Shown in pieces: positions 47,196-58,477 of a stretch of DNA of 64,000 nucleotides (positions are counted from its first letter, which is position 1; each line of letters opens with the position of its first letter). Below the pieces are notes generated by a model. That model made no database searches. It saw only the letters and a list, made by a program, of their open reading frames with translations, and had not been told where the DNA came from. Source of the DNA: Pelobates cultripes (Eukaryota > Chordata > Amphibia > Anura > Pelobatidae); contig OW240921.1 in assembly GCA_933207985.1 (NCBI GenBank), positions 88,471,499 to 88,535,498 on the forward strand, written 5' to 3'. Made by a program: the position numbers and the translations under genes.

Positions 47196-47536
47196 AATTA
47201 GTGATATAATCTACTCCGATAAGTAAAAAGGTTTTCTGGTAATGATAGCCCGATGGAATTAGGGCGAGGACCTATATACCATTGATTAATTATTTGCTTT
47301 CTGGGTATTGATGGAGGGATCTCTGATCGGGTATTATCTGTTGATGTGGAATGACCAGTATTATTTGTCTTGTTTATGTCATATGTCCTTTTTGGTGACT
47401 GTGTAATTGTGATATATATTATTCATGTATGTAAATGTTATTGTAATATTAAGACATTTTTTGATGCTATATGGGAGTATGTTACATTTTTCTATAAATT
47501 AATAAAAATAATAATAATAAAAAAATAAAAATAAAA

Positions 47537-47863
47537 CGCTCTCCTGGCTGTTCGTGAAAAGGAAGCAGTATGTTTTGACCGGTGTTCGGGAAGTCGAGTG
47601 TCCGATTTTAGTTCCAGACACTCGACAACCAAGTCCCACTGCCTCCTTTCGTGCAAACAAGATGGCCGCTGTTTTCTCTTGCACGTGGCATTCGGCTATG
47701 TGAAAGGCGGCCACCCAGAGAGAGCGCTCAATCGACAGTTCCCTTTGTAGATAATGAGCCAGGGGGGTGGTCGGTGTTCAGTAGTTTCAGCTACCGAACC
47801 AATGAAACATAAAAAGTCACGAATGGCCATAAAAGTCTCAAATAAAAGGTTCTTTTCTTCACA
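47537..47863 (-). mobile_element. Gypsy 3' LTR, proximal part
   Basis: Minus strand starts TGTGAAGAAAAG at 47863, directly after a purine tract AAGGGGGAG (about 47866-47875) that would be the polypurine primer for plus-strand synthesis. The LTR is interrupted at CGCTCTCCTG by L1-3 and resumes at 33900. Confidence 0.8.
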
Positions 47864-47889
47864 TTACTCCCCCTTAGTTCCATGGGTCG

Positions 47890-48431
47890 GCATACCTGCT
47901 TAGACCCTGCCGGGTCGGCTTGGGGATGTCTGGGGAAAACAATTATAGTCCCAGTTCCGTTTGGCGTGAAAGGCCATCCGCATTGCCATTTTGCTTGCAT
48001 GGTCGATAATGTAGAGTGAAATTATAGGGCTGCAAAGTCAGGCTCCAGCGTAACAAACGAGGATTGTCCCCAGGGACTCGGTTGAGCCAAATGAGGGGGT
48101 TGTGGTCTGTCAATAAGGTGAAAGAACGACCATACAGATAGGGTTGGAGCTTCTTTAATGCCCATAATAGCGCCAGGCATTATTTCTCCACGGTAGCATA
48201 GCTGACTTCTCTGAATAGCAGTTTACGGCTGAGATATGCCACCGGGTGCTCCATTCCATCGTCCCCCACTTGGCTTAGCACGGCTCCCAGCCCAAACATT
48301 GAGGCATCTGTATGGATGATAAATCTTTTAGTAGGGTCTTGGGCCGCCAACACCGGTGCCTCGCTCAGGACCATTTTAAGTCTCTGGAAGGCTTTTGCAC
48401 ACGCTGGGGACCACGCTACTTGTTTGGGCAA
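47890..48431 (-). pseudogene. Gypsy RNase H domain
   Basis: It begins KQVAWSPACAKAFQRLKMVL, then FIIHTDASMFGLGAVLSQ (catalytic DAS), VAYLSRKL and SYATVEK. A stop interrupts, and reading on gives CLALLWALKKLQPYLYGRSF and TDHNPLIWLNRV in the same frame. RNase H removes template RNA during reverse transcription. It is the last pol domain before the polypurine tract, as expected when integrase lies upstream. Confidence 0.8.
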
Positions 48432-48442
48432 TCACTTCTTAG

Positions 48443-49198
48443 TTAAGTTGGTAAAGGGTTTAGCCAGGGCGCTATAATCAGTGACACATTTTTTGTTGTA
48501 CCTTGAGGTGCCCAGAATGCTAATACTTGGGTTTTGGTGCGGGGTTGGGGCCAATTTGCAACGGCTTCTACATTGGCTGGCTCAGGCCTATGCTTCCCTG
48601 ACCCTACTCTGTGCCCTAGGTATTGAACCTCTGCCATGCCTACATGGCGCTTCTCTGGCTTTAGTGTGAAGCCAGCCTCCTGTATCTTCTGAAATACTGT
48701 AGCCAAGTGCGTCAGGTGGGTTTCCCATGTGCCACTATAGATAGCAATATCATCTAGGTAGGCACATGCAAAGTCCTGCATTCCATCTAGAAGTCGGTCA
48801 GCCATTCGTTGGAACGTGGCAGGGGCATTCTTCATCCCAAATGGCATAACCCGAAATTGGTAAAGCCCAAAAGGGAACTTGGGAATGGCCGCCGAATTCA
48901 GAGGGATTTGCCAATACCCCTTGAATAGGTCTAGGGTAGTTAGGAAGTGCCCACTTGCCATGCGATCGAATAATTCGTTGAACCATGACATGGGGTAGGT
49001 ATCAGTTACTGTTCGGTCGTTCAGTTTCCGGTAGTCAATACAGAAGCGAGTCGTACTGTCTCGCTTCGGTACTAGCACTACTGGTGAAGCCCAGGGACTT
49101 TGCGAAGCCTCAATGACCCCCAATTCTAACATCTCCTTGATTTCTTTCCACATGCTGGACCAAACTGTCTCAGGAATACAGTATGACAGTTGGCGCAA
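48443..49198 (-). pseudogene. Gypsy reverse transcriptase domain
   Basis: A 251-residue frame with MLELGVIEASQSPWASPVVL, CIDYRKLNDRTVTDTYPM, LTTLDLFKGYWQIPL (catalytic Asp), MPFGMKNAPATFQRMADRLL and AYLDDIAIYS (YLDD box), then LKPEKRHVGMAEVQYLGHRV. These are gypsy-type RT blocks. A stop separates it from the upstream integrase tail, and a frameshift near its end separates it from RNase H. It is inactive as it stands. Confidence 0.9.
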
Positions 49199-49204
49199 CG
49201 CTCC

Positions 49205-50460
49205 CTAAGTCTCCACTCGGTGGACTGCAGCTGAGGTGTACCCGGGTAGGGAGGATAATAACTTCTGATATTCCTGGAGCAGTTGTGTTGCGTCCGCTTG
49301 CTGTATGGGATCTAATTTTTCCCCTAGCCCGGCCTGCTCAATCGTACCTGAGTTAGTAGGCAGCAGGTCGGGTAGGGGAAGTCCCTCATTATCCTCGGTT
49401 GACGGGGCGCAGATAGCCACCACGTCCTCTGTACATTCGAAATATGGCTTTAACATGTTCACATGAAAGGCTTGCTTGATCCTCTCATTTGAACACTTTG
49501 CTACAATGTAGGTGGTGTTGCTAATCCACTCCACCACCTTAAAGAGCCCTTACCAAGCCGCCTGCAGTTTTTTCTTTTTGGAGGGTCTGAGGGCCAGTAC
49601 CTTTTGCCCAACCTCAAGTATCCTATCTCATGCCCCCTTATCGTACCACCGTTTCTGTCGTTTCTGAGCCACTTGTAGGTTTTCTCGAACTGAGTCGGTC
49701 AGGGCCTGCAACTGGTGTCTGAACTCCAGTACGTATGGTACGACAGGGATTCCTCCTTCTCCTATATTGCCCTCCCAGTGCTCCTGTATGAGGTTCAGGG
49801 GCCCCCGAACCTTTCTCCCGTATAGGAGTTCAAAGGGTAGTAGTGTGCTGCCTGGGGCACTTCTCGGTAGGCAATCAGGAGATGAGGACTCTGTGAATGC
49901 CATGAGCATTTGCTTAAGCATGCCGTTAAAGCATTTACAGAGGCCATTGGTCTGGGATGGTAGGGAGAGTTAAACAAGGGCTTGACACCGCAGCTCTGCC
50001 ATAACTGTTGGGTCACAGTTGCGGTGAACTGAGGACAGGCTCTCCTTGGGGAAACCTACTCTAGAAAAGATTTTGACCAGAGCCTCTGCAATGGTTTCTG
50101 CCTCGATATTGGAATGTGCTACAGCCTCTGGGTATCTAGTGGCATAGTCCACTACCGTGAGGATGTAACTCTTTCTTGAGAAGCTGGGTTTGCTGAGAGG
50201 TCCTATCACATCTACCGCTACTCAGTAGAATGGCTCTTCTATTATGGGCAGGGAGCGTAACTTAGCCTTAGGGTGGTCACCCCTCTTTCCTATACGCTGA
50301 CATGTATCACATGTCCTACAATAGGTCTGTAGATCTTTAGATATACCGGGCCAAAAAAACGTCTGGGTGAGGCAGTCCTTAGTTTCCTTCACACCCAGAT
50401 GTCCTGCTAAGGGGATATCGTGGCTGAGCTTAAGGAGTTCTGCTCTGTATTTGCAGGGGA
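49205..50460 (-). pseudogene. Gypsy integrase region, upstream of RT
   Basis: Zinc-binding domain at about 50430-50290 (LSHDIPLAGHLG with two His, then CRTCDTCQ). The catalytic core starts at 50209 (IGPLSKPSFSRKSYILTVVD, then YATRYPEAV) and continues in shifted frames through 50016-49795 (QQLWQSCGVKPLFNSPYHP) and 49921-49628 (LLYGRKVRGPLNLIQEHW, QKRQKRWYDKGA). The C-terminal tail is 49537-49205 (QAFHVNMLKPYFECTEDVV, ending LPGYTSAAVHRVET). Integrase joins the DNA copy to the genome. Several frameshifts are present. Confidence 0.8.
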
Positions 50461-50476
50461 ACCACTAACTGTTTCT

Positions 50477-51060
50477 TTATGATTTGGGCTGCCCCACTCT
50501 CCCAGTGACTCTGTATAACAGCCCCTTCTCCCAGCTAAAACTTTCCTGGGAATTACCTTCTCTAGGGGGTGCTATGGCTTTACTATATCCCGCTAAAGTG
50601 GGATCTGTGTGCTGTTCTTGTTCAAAACCCTGAGGGGTGCCCCAAAATGGGATAGGGTCAGGTGACAATGAGGGGTTAGAGTTTCCTACCTGTGGTTCCT
50701 CGGAGTGCGCTGTCTCTGCTCTGTGGGCTTGTGCCCTAGTGGCCACTGGGTATGCTCCGGCCAGTTCAGGGGGGATCAGCTGCGAGGTAAGACATCCCAA
50801 ATCGTTCCCAAACAAAACTTCTGCTGGAAGGCCTGGCATAATGCCTACTTCTAGCTCTTTAGTGCCAGTGCCCCAGTTGAGGTGTACCCAAGCTGTGGGT
50901 AGCTTGTGGATGGCTCCTACTGCTACTTGAACCACCACAGTCTTATTGGTGCATGCCTTGGCCGACACTGTATGGGGTTGTACCAGGTTGAGAGTGGCTC
51001 CGGTGTCTATTAATGCTTGGGCTTCCTTTCCGTCTACGGTGACCCACTGCCTGTGGTGCT
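50477..51060 (-). pseudogene. Gypsy protease region
   Basis: Minus-strand translation around 51040-50970 reads VTVDGKEAQALIDTGATLNL, giving the aspartic protease motif DTGA (about 51007-50996). The open frame from 50968 continues with a segment containing PGLPAEVLFGNDLGCLTSQL, consistent with the protease fold's second half, then a linker to the integrase. The protease would cleave the gag-pol precursor. Confidence 0.7.
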
Positions 51061-52034
51061 TTCGATTGTGCCCTTTGGCTTGTACTGGGTTAACTTTGTG
51101 CAGTACTGCCCACTGTCCAACGCTGGGTGTCCGTGTCTCTGGTGTCTCATGGTGGTAGTAGTGTGCTGCCGCCCTCCTTGGTAGTGGTGCTGGTTGTTCC
51201 TACTTCCCTCTGCTCCGCTGTGGACAATGCATTTTATAATGCTCCGGCTGGTTGCACTGGTGACACACACTGGAGTGAAGGTTTTTATTATATTCCGGCC
51301 TCCGCTCAATTTCACTTTCCTCCCCTTATGAAATTCGTCAGCCAACTGACCTGCTTTTGCCCTTGTGGTAGGCTCCCTATCCCTCACCCAGTCTCTAGTC
51401 TTTGTAGGGGAGTGATCAAAGAATTGTTCTAATAAGAGTAGTTGCATTATTTCCTCCAGCGTAGTTGCTTGACAGCCTTGTACCCAATTTTGGGCTGCCC
51501 GGTACATCCTAAACGCCCATTCTGTGTATGAGTCTCGGCTCCCTTTTCTTAGAGCCCGAAACTTTTTCCGATATGTTTCTGGAGTAACGGCATTCTGTGC
51601 TAGCAGAATATCCTTTACCCTTGCGTAGTCATGCATGGCTGCATCAGGAACTGCTCGGTATGCCTCTGCTGCTCTGCCAGTGAGCTTGCTGCTTAATATT
51701 GCGGCCCACTGTGCTTGCTCCAGTCTCTCTAAAGCACACTGTCACTCAAAATCTTGTAAATAAGCATTGATCTCCATCTCTCCATCCGAAAAAGTTTTAA
51801 ACGCAGCATAATTAATTTTTCTCCATTTGTAAATCCCGATAAAAATGCTGTGTCTCCCTGGCTCAGGTTTGCCTGCTGTGCACTTCTCTCTGCGCTTATC
51901 TGGGCCAGGACTTGTGACACCATCTCTGGTGTGGGGTTTGGTCCGAACAAGTTCAACCTCCACATCACCTTCTGCTGGAACTCGGCTTCCTCCCGGCTTA
52001 CATTTGCCGGGCTGCTGGTTTGGTCGCCTTCCAT
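51034..52034 (-). pseudogene. Gypsy gag with SCAN-like capsid domain and zinc knuckle
   Basis: Two minus-strand blocks: 52034-51729 (start MEGDQTSSPANVSREEAEFQ) and 51636-51034. The second holds ETYRKKFRALRKGSRDSYTE, then LEEIMQLLLLEQFFDHSP and RDWVRDREP. This closely follows the pattern of the vertebrate SCAN domain (helix, then LLLLEQF, then W-V-R). The SCAN domain is thought to derive from the capsid of Gmr1-like gypsy elements. In a shifted frame near 51262-51212 a CCHC zinc knuckle is readable (CHQCNQPEHYKMHC, spacing C-x2-C-x4-H-x4-C). Gag would form the particle and bind RNA. Frameshifted, non-functional. Confidence 0.8.
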
Positions 52035-52208
52035 CAGTTCTGCTATAAGGGTAGCTCTCTTTTTGTTGCTTGCCAGCTCTTTTTGTTTTGTTGCTGAGCT
52101 CAGGCTTCCAGCAAATCTTTAAGCGTAGTCCTTTTTAGTTTCTCGTACTGCTGGGCCATTCACCAGTTTTCCTTGGGAGTCCCATTCGATCCCACTGCTG
52201 CCACCAGT

Positions 52209-52340
52209 TGTTACGAACGCTTGTATATTAAGTACCCTGTTCTCCTTTTCCACCTGAACTGCAAAGCGTGAGTGATTATAGCTGCAGTTCGGGTGTAGAT
52301 ACAAATAGTTCCAGACGAATGCAGCATCCAAGTAGTTTTG
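52209..52340 (-). mobile_element. Gypsy 5' LTR, truncated
   Basis: Matches 33291-33420 (TGTTACGAACGC.TGTATATT, then GATTATAGCTGCAGTT and ACGAATGCAGCATCCAAG). On the minus strand it ends ...GTTCGTAACA, followed by ACTGGTGGCAGCAGTGGGAT, the probable primer-binding region. Similarity stops after CCAAGTAGTTT, where unrelated sequence starting TGTAACCGCAGC takes over. Confidence 0.8.
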
Positions 52341-52960
52341 TAACCGCAGCTGGTTCCCTTATTTACCACTATAATGTCTTAAAGCATAGAACTTAGCAGG
52401 GCTAACCATACAGATATCTTAGCCATAATTTTATATAGTTAGTGTAAGAGATCCTCTATTTAACATATATAAATAATTGAGAATACAATATAAAATAAGG
52501 ATTGTCTTGGAAGCAATAAAGTTTTGTCTTTTTAGATATTTATTATAATAATATAAATATAGACATATAAAATCCATATAGCAGAGTTTTTAAGATTAAA
52601 CTAAATGTTTGCAAATATCATTAATAGGTTAACATACCCTTCTGAACAGGTCATCATGCCAGCCTCTCTGTCGTTTTAAGATGGAGCAGCGTCTGTCTCC
52701 AAGTCTCTCCTCTGTTACTTAACATTTAAAACTACACCTATTTATAAATAATACAAAAGTATATACAGTATCGAGTGGGAATAAGTGTGGTAGCTCTAAA
52801 TGTCACAGACCACCTGAGTGGAATCCCCTTACACCACTTTAAGAAATGCAAACATACAATACATACACTACAGTAGGTGGATCACACTTCTGGATATATC
52901 TGTAAAATACACAAGCAATATATAGTGTAATATTGCCTGTACAAATAATATATAAAGAGG
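52341..52960. other. Unassigned A/T-rich sequence after the truncated LTR
   Basis: No gene seen. Its edge TGTAACCGCAGCTGG could be the end of a second LTR (CCAGCTGCGGTTACA on the minus strand), but no partner end was found. Confidence 0.35.
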
Positions 52961-53290
52961 AGTTGTAGTCTGGTACTCACAAGCCCAGAGCAAAATAACA
53001 ACATGTGGCACTCATGGATAGCGCTGTGGGACTTTTCTTAAGGATGTCCCTTTCCTATTTCCAGATGACCATATGGTTGTTCCGGCTGAGCATCAATAAA
53101 GGCTCCACAGATAAGATGATATCCCTTTAAAGGTGAAATTTTATTACTCCACAATTCGGAGTTAAAAACTATATAAAACTCTTCAAATAAAAAAAGACTA
53201 TAAAAGTATGTCTATAATGACATATGACTATAGGGCTCTATAAATCATAAAATAAGTCCTGCCAATTGGCAAAAAAGTCCTAATAAAGAT

Positions 53291-53338
53291 GTCCGAAACA
53301 CGTTTTGCCCTGTACCAGGGGCTTCTTCAATCGGTTTG
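53291..53338 (-). ncRNA. Degenerate hammerhead-like motif in PLE-B
   Basis: Minus strand reads CCGA-TTGAAGA-A-GCCCCTGG..CAGGGC-AAAAC-GTGTT-TCGG. Helix II is strong (GCCC/GGGC) and helix I can pair CCGA/TCGG. The core differs from consensus at the first C (T here) and at G of GAAA (A here), so it is probably inactive. Confidence 0.4.
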
Positions 53339-54149
53339 TAATGCTCTCCCACGGCTCGGCGTCTTCTTAACTTCCTCGTTACTTTCACTTCCGGATTCCG
53401 GCTATCGCACGCTTGGAACGCAACGTGCGTTCCAATTCCAACGGCATGCGTTCCACTTCCGGGTGGCGTCGCCTATGTTGGCTGACGTCATTGGAACGCA
53501 CATCGGACGGATCGTGCGTTCCATTGCGGAATTTTTATGTAATATCATACAAGCTCATATTCATTTCAATAAATGCACTCCATATACATTTCCTAGTCAA
53601 TATATCTCAATACTAGTAAGAATATAGATGCCAGATTGTGATATTTCTTCTTAAGCAAATTTAATATTCAATTCCCACAGATCTTTTTCCAAGGATCACA
53701 CTCCGCAAATTCATATTTCTCTTGGAGCTCATTCTAAACATATAATTTTCCATTTTTATTGAGCTTCAGCGCGTATTCTTTTTTAGAGATAAATGCCAAT
53801 TTTTTTTTAGAATTATAAAAGAGGAAAAAATTCACCAAACTGGCATAATTTCAAATAAGTAGTATTTAAAGTGCCGCAGTGTGCAAAAAGTGCTGATAAC
53901 ATTTAAAGTGACAGAGTGTTAAAATATTAAAATCTGGATTAAAAATATCTTCTTTGCTAACAAATGGGTATTCATAGTTAGAAAACAGAAAAGAAAAGAA
54001 TAAGTTTTAAAAAAAATGACAGACCTCAAAATCTGAGTTTAACCCGTGGGATGTAAGGGTATTAAAATTATAAATAAATTTCATTTCTTCTATTCCAATT
54101 TTCTTATTAAAATCACCTCCTTTCCAATCTTTTTTTACAAGTTTCAGTT

Positions 54150-56476
54150 AGCAAAAAAATTAATTATCAGCATTCTGATTATGGTGGGTCTTAAAATGAT
54201 TAGATACACTATGTGTCTCTAGTCTTTTTTTGATGTTCCATATGTGTTCAGAGACTCTTATGTGTAAACATCTTGTGGTTCTGCCTATATAAAGCAGATC
54301 ACAAGGACATTTCAACACATAGATTACTACTTTTGAGAAACACGTTAGTTGGTCTGTAATAATAAACTCCTTATTAATAAGATTTTTAATATTAATTTAG
54401 TGTCTTTTCTTACTCTTGGTGGACCTGCACGCCAGGCAAGTCCCACAGCCATAAAAGCCTTTGTTTTGATTTAAAAAATGCTCGGTTGTTACTGGGCATT
54501 CACTACTCTGAACTAAGGTTTTTTTAAGGTTAGCTGCACCTCTATAAATTATGCGTGGTTGAGTTGGTAAGATATTTCTCAGAACTGGGTCCTCTTGTAG
54601 GACATACCAATATTTCTTTATGGCTCTATTTACTTTTTTATGGTTGCCATTAAAATTGCAAATAAAAGGAATTTATTTAGTGTGTACTTGTTGTGTACTT
54701 CTTGGTTTATATGTTAATAGTTCTCTTCTTGATGCATTTTTTGCTTCTTCCATAGCCATACCTAATTCTATTTCTTCATATCCTTTTTCTTTAAACTGTT
54801 CTTTTATCCTCCCTGCTTGTATTATATAATCCTCGTCATTGGTGCAATTTCGCCTTACCCTTAGAAATTGCCCTTTAGGTGCATTATTGAGCCATGGTCA
54901 GTGGTGACAACTAGTTTTCTCAATGTACCCATTCGTGTCCACTGTTTTAAAAAAAATCTTCATTTTAATTTGTCCATTCTGTATAAAAATATGGAGGTCT
55001 AAAAATTGGATGTCCGTCTGACTTTGGGAAGTTGTCAGAATAACCCCCCAATCGTTATCATTTAAAAAACATTTAAACATCTCTAAAAGATCCGAAGTGC
55101 CGTCCCAAATTAAAAAAAATATCATCTATATAGCGGTGGTAGGACACCAAATTCGACACCCAGGGGTGGACTGAATAGATAAAATGTTCCTCCCAATACG
55201 CCATGAATAGGTTCGCGTAACTGGGTGCGAATTTGGTGCCCATCACTGTGCCTCTGATTTGTAGGTAAAAAGTATCATGGTACCAGAAATTTTTTTTTGT
55301 TAAAATAAGGTGAATACCCTCTAGAATAAACTCAATTTGTTCTACCCTCTAGAATAAACTCAATTTGTTCATCTTTAAAGTCGGCCTTAGTTAAAAAATA
55401 TTTCACTGCTTTCATCCCTATATCGTGCGGAATAATGCTGTACAGGGATGTGACATCACTTGTAACTAAATGATAGCCTTCTTTCCATTGAGTGGAATCT
55501 AAAATTTGTAAGATTTGAATTGTATCCTTAAGATGTGACAGCGTTTTCACGACTATAGGCTGTAGTAGCGTATCAATATACTCAGAGATTCTGGAGGATA
55601 TGGAATCGATTCCTGATATGATTGGGCGAGGTGGGTTAAGCAGGTTTTTATGAATTTTGGGTAAATAGTAACAAAACTGTATCTTTAGATGTGCCGTCTG
55701 TAAATATTTACCTTCTTTTTCTGTAAGTATATTAATTTCTAATCCCTTTTTAATGTATTCTCCGAAAAGTTATTTTACCTTATTTGTAGGATTGGAGTTA
55801 AGTTTTCGGTAAGTCGTATTGTCTGAAACAATTCTTTCGGATTCTTCCATATATTTGGATTTTGACAATACTACTATTCCCCCCCCCCCTTTATCAGCCG
55901 GCTTGATAACTAAATCTTTATTCTTCTGTACATTTTTTAGGATAGTTTTTTCTTTTATGGACATGTTTTGTTGGAACTTATTTAATTTTTTTATTTTATT
56001 TATTTCCTCCATCACCATGGTCTCAAACGTTTTCATTCCATCAGAGATCATGTGTCTGGGGAAAAAAAGGAATTTATCTTTTAGTTGGGTTTGTACATAT
56101 GGCGAATTCTGTTCCGTTCCCTGTCCATAGATCCATTCATTGGACCATTCTTATCATTAAAAAATTTATTTCAGCACAAATTCCTCATGAATTTATTCAT
56201 GTCTATGAAAAATTTGAATTTATCTGTTAGAGCTGTTGGAGCAAACTTGAGGCCTTTTTGCAGGACCTTTATTTCTTCATTGGTCAGTGGGCAATCAGTG
56301 AGGTTAAAGATTCCACTGGAATCTATAACCTCCCCTTCTTCTCTTTGTTCTCTCTTTTTTCCTCTTCTGTTTCTTGTTCTCACTTCTGGTGCATACAGAC
56401 CGCCAATCTCGCTACTTACCTGCTGCTCCTGTGTCCTGCTTGTGCTTCTGCCTCCTGTCCAGGTTCTGCCTGGCAT
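54150..56476 (-). pseudogene. PLE-B RT / GIY-YIG remnant
   Basis: Blocks in minus-strand order: 56476-56171 (CPLTNEEIKVLQKGLKFAPT, the segment that precedes the RT in PLE-A), 56051-55770 (VIKPADKGGGGIVVLSKSKY), 55550-55332 (HLVTSDVTSLYSIIPHDIG, first catalytic Asp region) and 55125-54898 (FLDLHIFIQNGQIKMKIFFK). Near 54320-54170 comes the endonuclease text LLYIGRTTRCLHIRVSEHIW, then LETHSVSNHFKTHHNQ. The YIDD region near 55140 is frame-disrupted. More than five frameshifts or stops. There is a 26-bp tandem repeat at about 55312-55364. It is non-functional. Confidence 0.85.
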
Positions 56477-56558
56477 TGCTGGTACATCCCGGCTGGATTT
56501 TAATCTATTGATTAATATAAAGTATTACATTTGATGACAGGTGCTTAATGAAGTCATA

Positions 56559-57279
56559 CACTGATCAACTACAACATTAAAGCCACCTGCTGGTGATCAT
56601 GTAAATCCCCCTTGTGCTGCCAAAACCACTCTCATGCATCGAGGCATGAACTCTACAAGACCTCTAGACATGTCCTGTGGTATCTGACACAAGACATAAG
56701 CAGTTCCTTTAAGTCTTGCAATTTGTGAGGTGGGGCCTCCATGGATTAGATTTCTTGTTCCATCACATCCCACAGATGGTCGATTGAGATCTGAGAAATA
56801 TGGAGCCCAAGGCAACATTTTGAACTATTTTTCTGAACATCTTTGGCCCCATATGCAGAAAAGAGTTGCACTATCTATTCTAATACATTTCTACCATGGC
56901 CAGTATTACATTTTCCAGCAATTTGAGCAACAGTAGATCTTCAGTGTAATTGGACCAAAAGGATAGCCTTCACTCCCCACATGCATCAATGAGCTTGAGC
57001 GCCCATGATTCTTCCTTGCACCACTGATGGGTAAATGATGGGTACAATCCCGTGCTTACCAGGAACACCCCACAAGACTTCCCATTATGGAGATGCTCTG
57101 ACCCAGTTGTCTAGCCATCACTATGTGTCTTTTGTCAAAGTCACTCAGATGTTTTTGCTTGCCTATTTTTTCCAGCTTCCAACACATGATGTTCGAGAAT
57201 TGAATGTTCTTCCTAATATAGCCCACCACTTGACAGGTGTCATTGTGATGATATAATCAATATTATTCACTGATCAGTG
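56559..57279 (-). mobile_element. Tc1/mariner-like transposon, internally deleted
   Basis: Bounded by TA dinucleotides (56557-56558 and 57280-57281) with inverted ends CACTGATCAACTAC and its counterpart CACTGATCAGTG. On the minus strand 56818-56597 encodes a Tc1-type transposase C-terminus (LVEFMPRCMRVVLAAQGG after PYFSDLNRPS, a decayed SPDLNPIE motif). 57170-56900 keeps the N-terminal helix-turn-helix region in broken form. The catalytic middle is deleted. Confidence 0.8.
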
Positions 57280-57281
57280 TA

Positions 57282-58477
57282 TTCATTCATATCTAAAGTG
57301 TCACTTTTGCTAAGTTATAAAGAGAAAGCAGAAATCTTCTTACTTGTTAAGCCTAGAACATATGGGATTAACCCCCAAGAGATACTTAAGAATTATTAAA
57401 ATGCATGGTGCATCAGCCAGAATTTATTTCAAAGTATCAGAAGCCAATGTGTTTGAAGGTCTCCAGCAAGCAGGATTCATGTACTTAATAAGCCATAATG
57501 ACTTAACTCACTCTTTCTACTTGAATTATACTTAGACATTTTTCAATAAACAACTGGGAAAATTTACTTACACTATTTATTGAAATACTTATGTCTATAA
57601 GATCTAAATAATTACTTAATGTCACGTTGTAAATGTGTTTAAATATGTATTATCAACTGAAAGAAATACAACGGTTCAGACCCAGGTAATTACTATATGT
57701 TTTACTTGACTCTGCAGCTTGATTTTACATTTTGGATATATTGAAATATGTGTTTTTTATATATATATATTTGTAATTGAAATATGGTTATGGCTGAATG
57801 GCTTGTATTGTTTGCTATTGCTAACAATCCCTTTCTTTAGTTATATTTATTTAATGTAACTTATATTCTTATGAGCATACAAGCATATTATTTTATAGAT
57901 CTGACATATGTCTGACATATATGTAAACTCTTATATGGATTAAACACCATTTTATATATTGAAGACCACAGAGTGCATCTCTTTTTTCTGTTCTATATAT
58001 ACCTTCAACATGGGATTGCACAAGGGCAATAATCTATATTTTTTTCATGGGAAGGAAGGGTGAGTGCCAAGCCACCTATGAATATATATATGTGCATGGC
58101 AAGTGTGAATTGTTAGGAATTCAAACTGATTCAAAGTGAACTTCAAATTTTAGGGAAAAATAGTGAATCCTAAAACATACCGAATGCTTGAAATTCACTA
58201 TGAAGGTGCTCTGAATTCCCAGCAGTTTACACTTTGTGTTTTTTTTTCTTAAATGTAGCAATCGTGAAAGCAATGCACATGCAATACCTCCGATGTCTAG
58301 CAGAGGAAATGAACATTTGCAATCATTCAGGCTTAACAAATTAAGCTGTAATGTCCTGATTATACAAAACTGGGGCAAACGATATGTTTAAACACGTGTA
58401 ATACAATGCAGCAAGTGGATGAAGCATATCCGTTTCAGTGGAGTGAAAAAAATAAATAAAGCGATCATAGAGTTTAC
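57282..58477. other. Non-coding spacer
   Basis: No gene recognised. A 63-codon frame at 57344-57535 has no visible domain. A stretch at about 58108-58200 (GAATTCAAACTGATTCAAAG) resembles the half-arm of the MITE that follows. Confidence 0.4.

Larger units (their letters stand above)
33901..47536 (+). mobile_element. L1-3: L1-type LINE inserted in the gypsy LTR
   Basis: Flanked by CGCTCTCCTG at 33891-33900 and 47537-47546. It has a 5' leader (33901-34726), ORF1, ORF2 and an A-rich tail (about 47500-47536). Two later insertions interrupt it: a TTAA element in ORF1 (34893-35361) and L1-4 in ORF2 (39285-45977). Without them the copy is about 6.5 kb, effectively full length. Both ORFs are frame-damaged. 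Confidence 0.9.
47537..52340 (-). mobile_element. Ty3/gypsy element, Gmr1-like domain order
   Basis: Minus-strand order: partial 5' LTR (52340-52209), gag, protease, integrase (zinc-binding and catalytic), integrase C-terminus, reverse transcriptase, RNase H, polypurine tract and 3' LTR (47863-47537 plus 33900-33291). Integrase before RT is the Ty1/copia order, but the RT sequence is of Ty3/gypsy type. This combination defines the Gmr1-like group. The integrase C-terminus runs straight into RT with a single stop between, so the order is original and not a rearrangement. All ORFs are broken. Confidence 0.85.
52960..56530 (-). mobile_element. PLE-B: decayed Penelope-like element
   Basis: Minus-strand RT and GIY-YIG remnants (56476-54150) followed by a short terminal region. 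That region includes a stem/donor unit (ACTCAC at 52975-52980, 6 nt, AGAGC) and a degenerate hammerhead-like core (53291-53338). It is clearly diverged from PLE-A and carries more lesions. Confidence 0.8.

Noticed and set aside
49205..50460. Integrase before RT as a rearrangement artefact
   Set aside because: The integrase C-terminus runs into RT with only one stop and all domains share the minus strand, which fits the native Gmr1-like order.
48481..51636. Plus-strand frames of 60-100 codons
   Set aside because: They are shadows of the minus-strand gypsy gag-pol and have no domain of their own.
57344..57535. 63-codon frame as a small gene
   Set aside because: No recognisable motif, no splice context and an A/T-rich surrounding. 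It is not supported.
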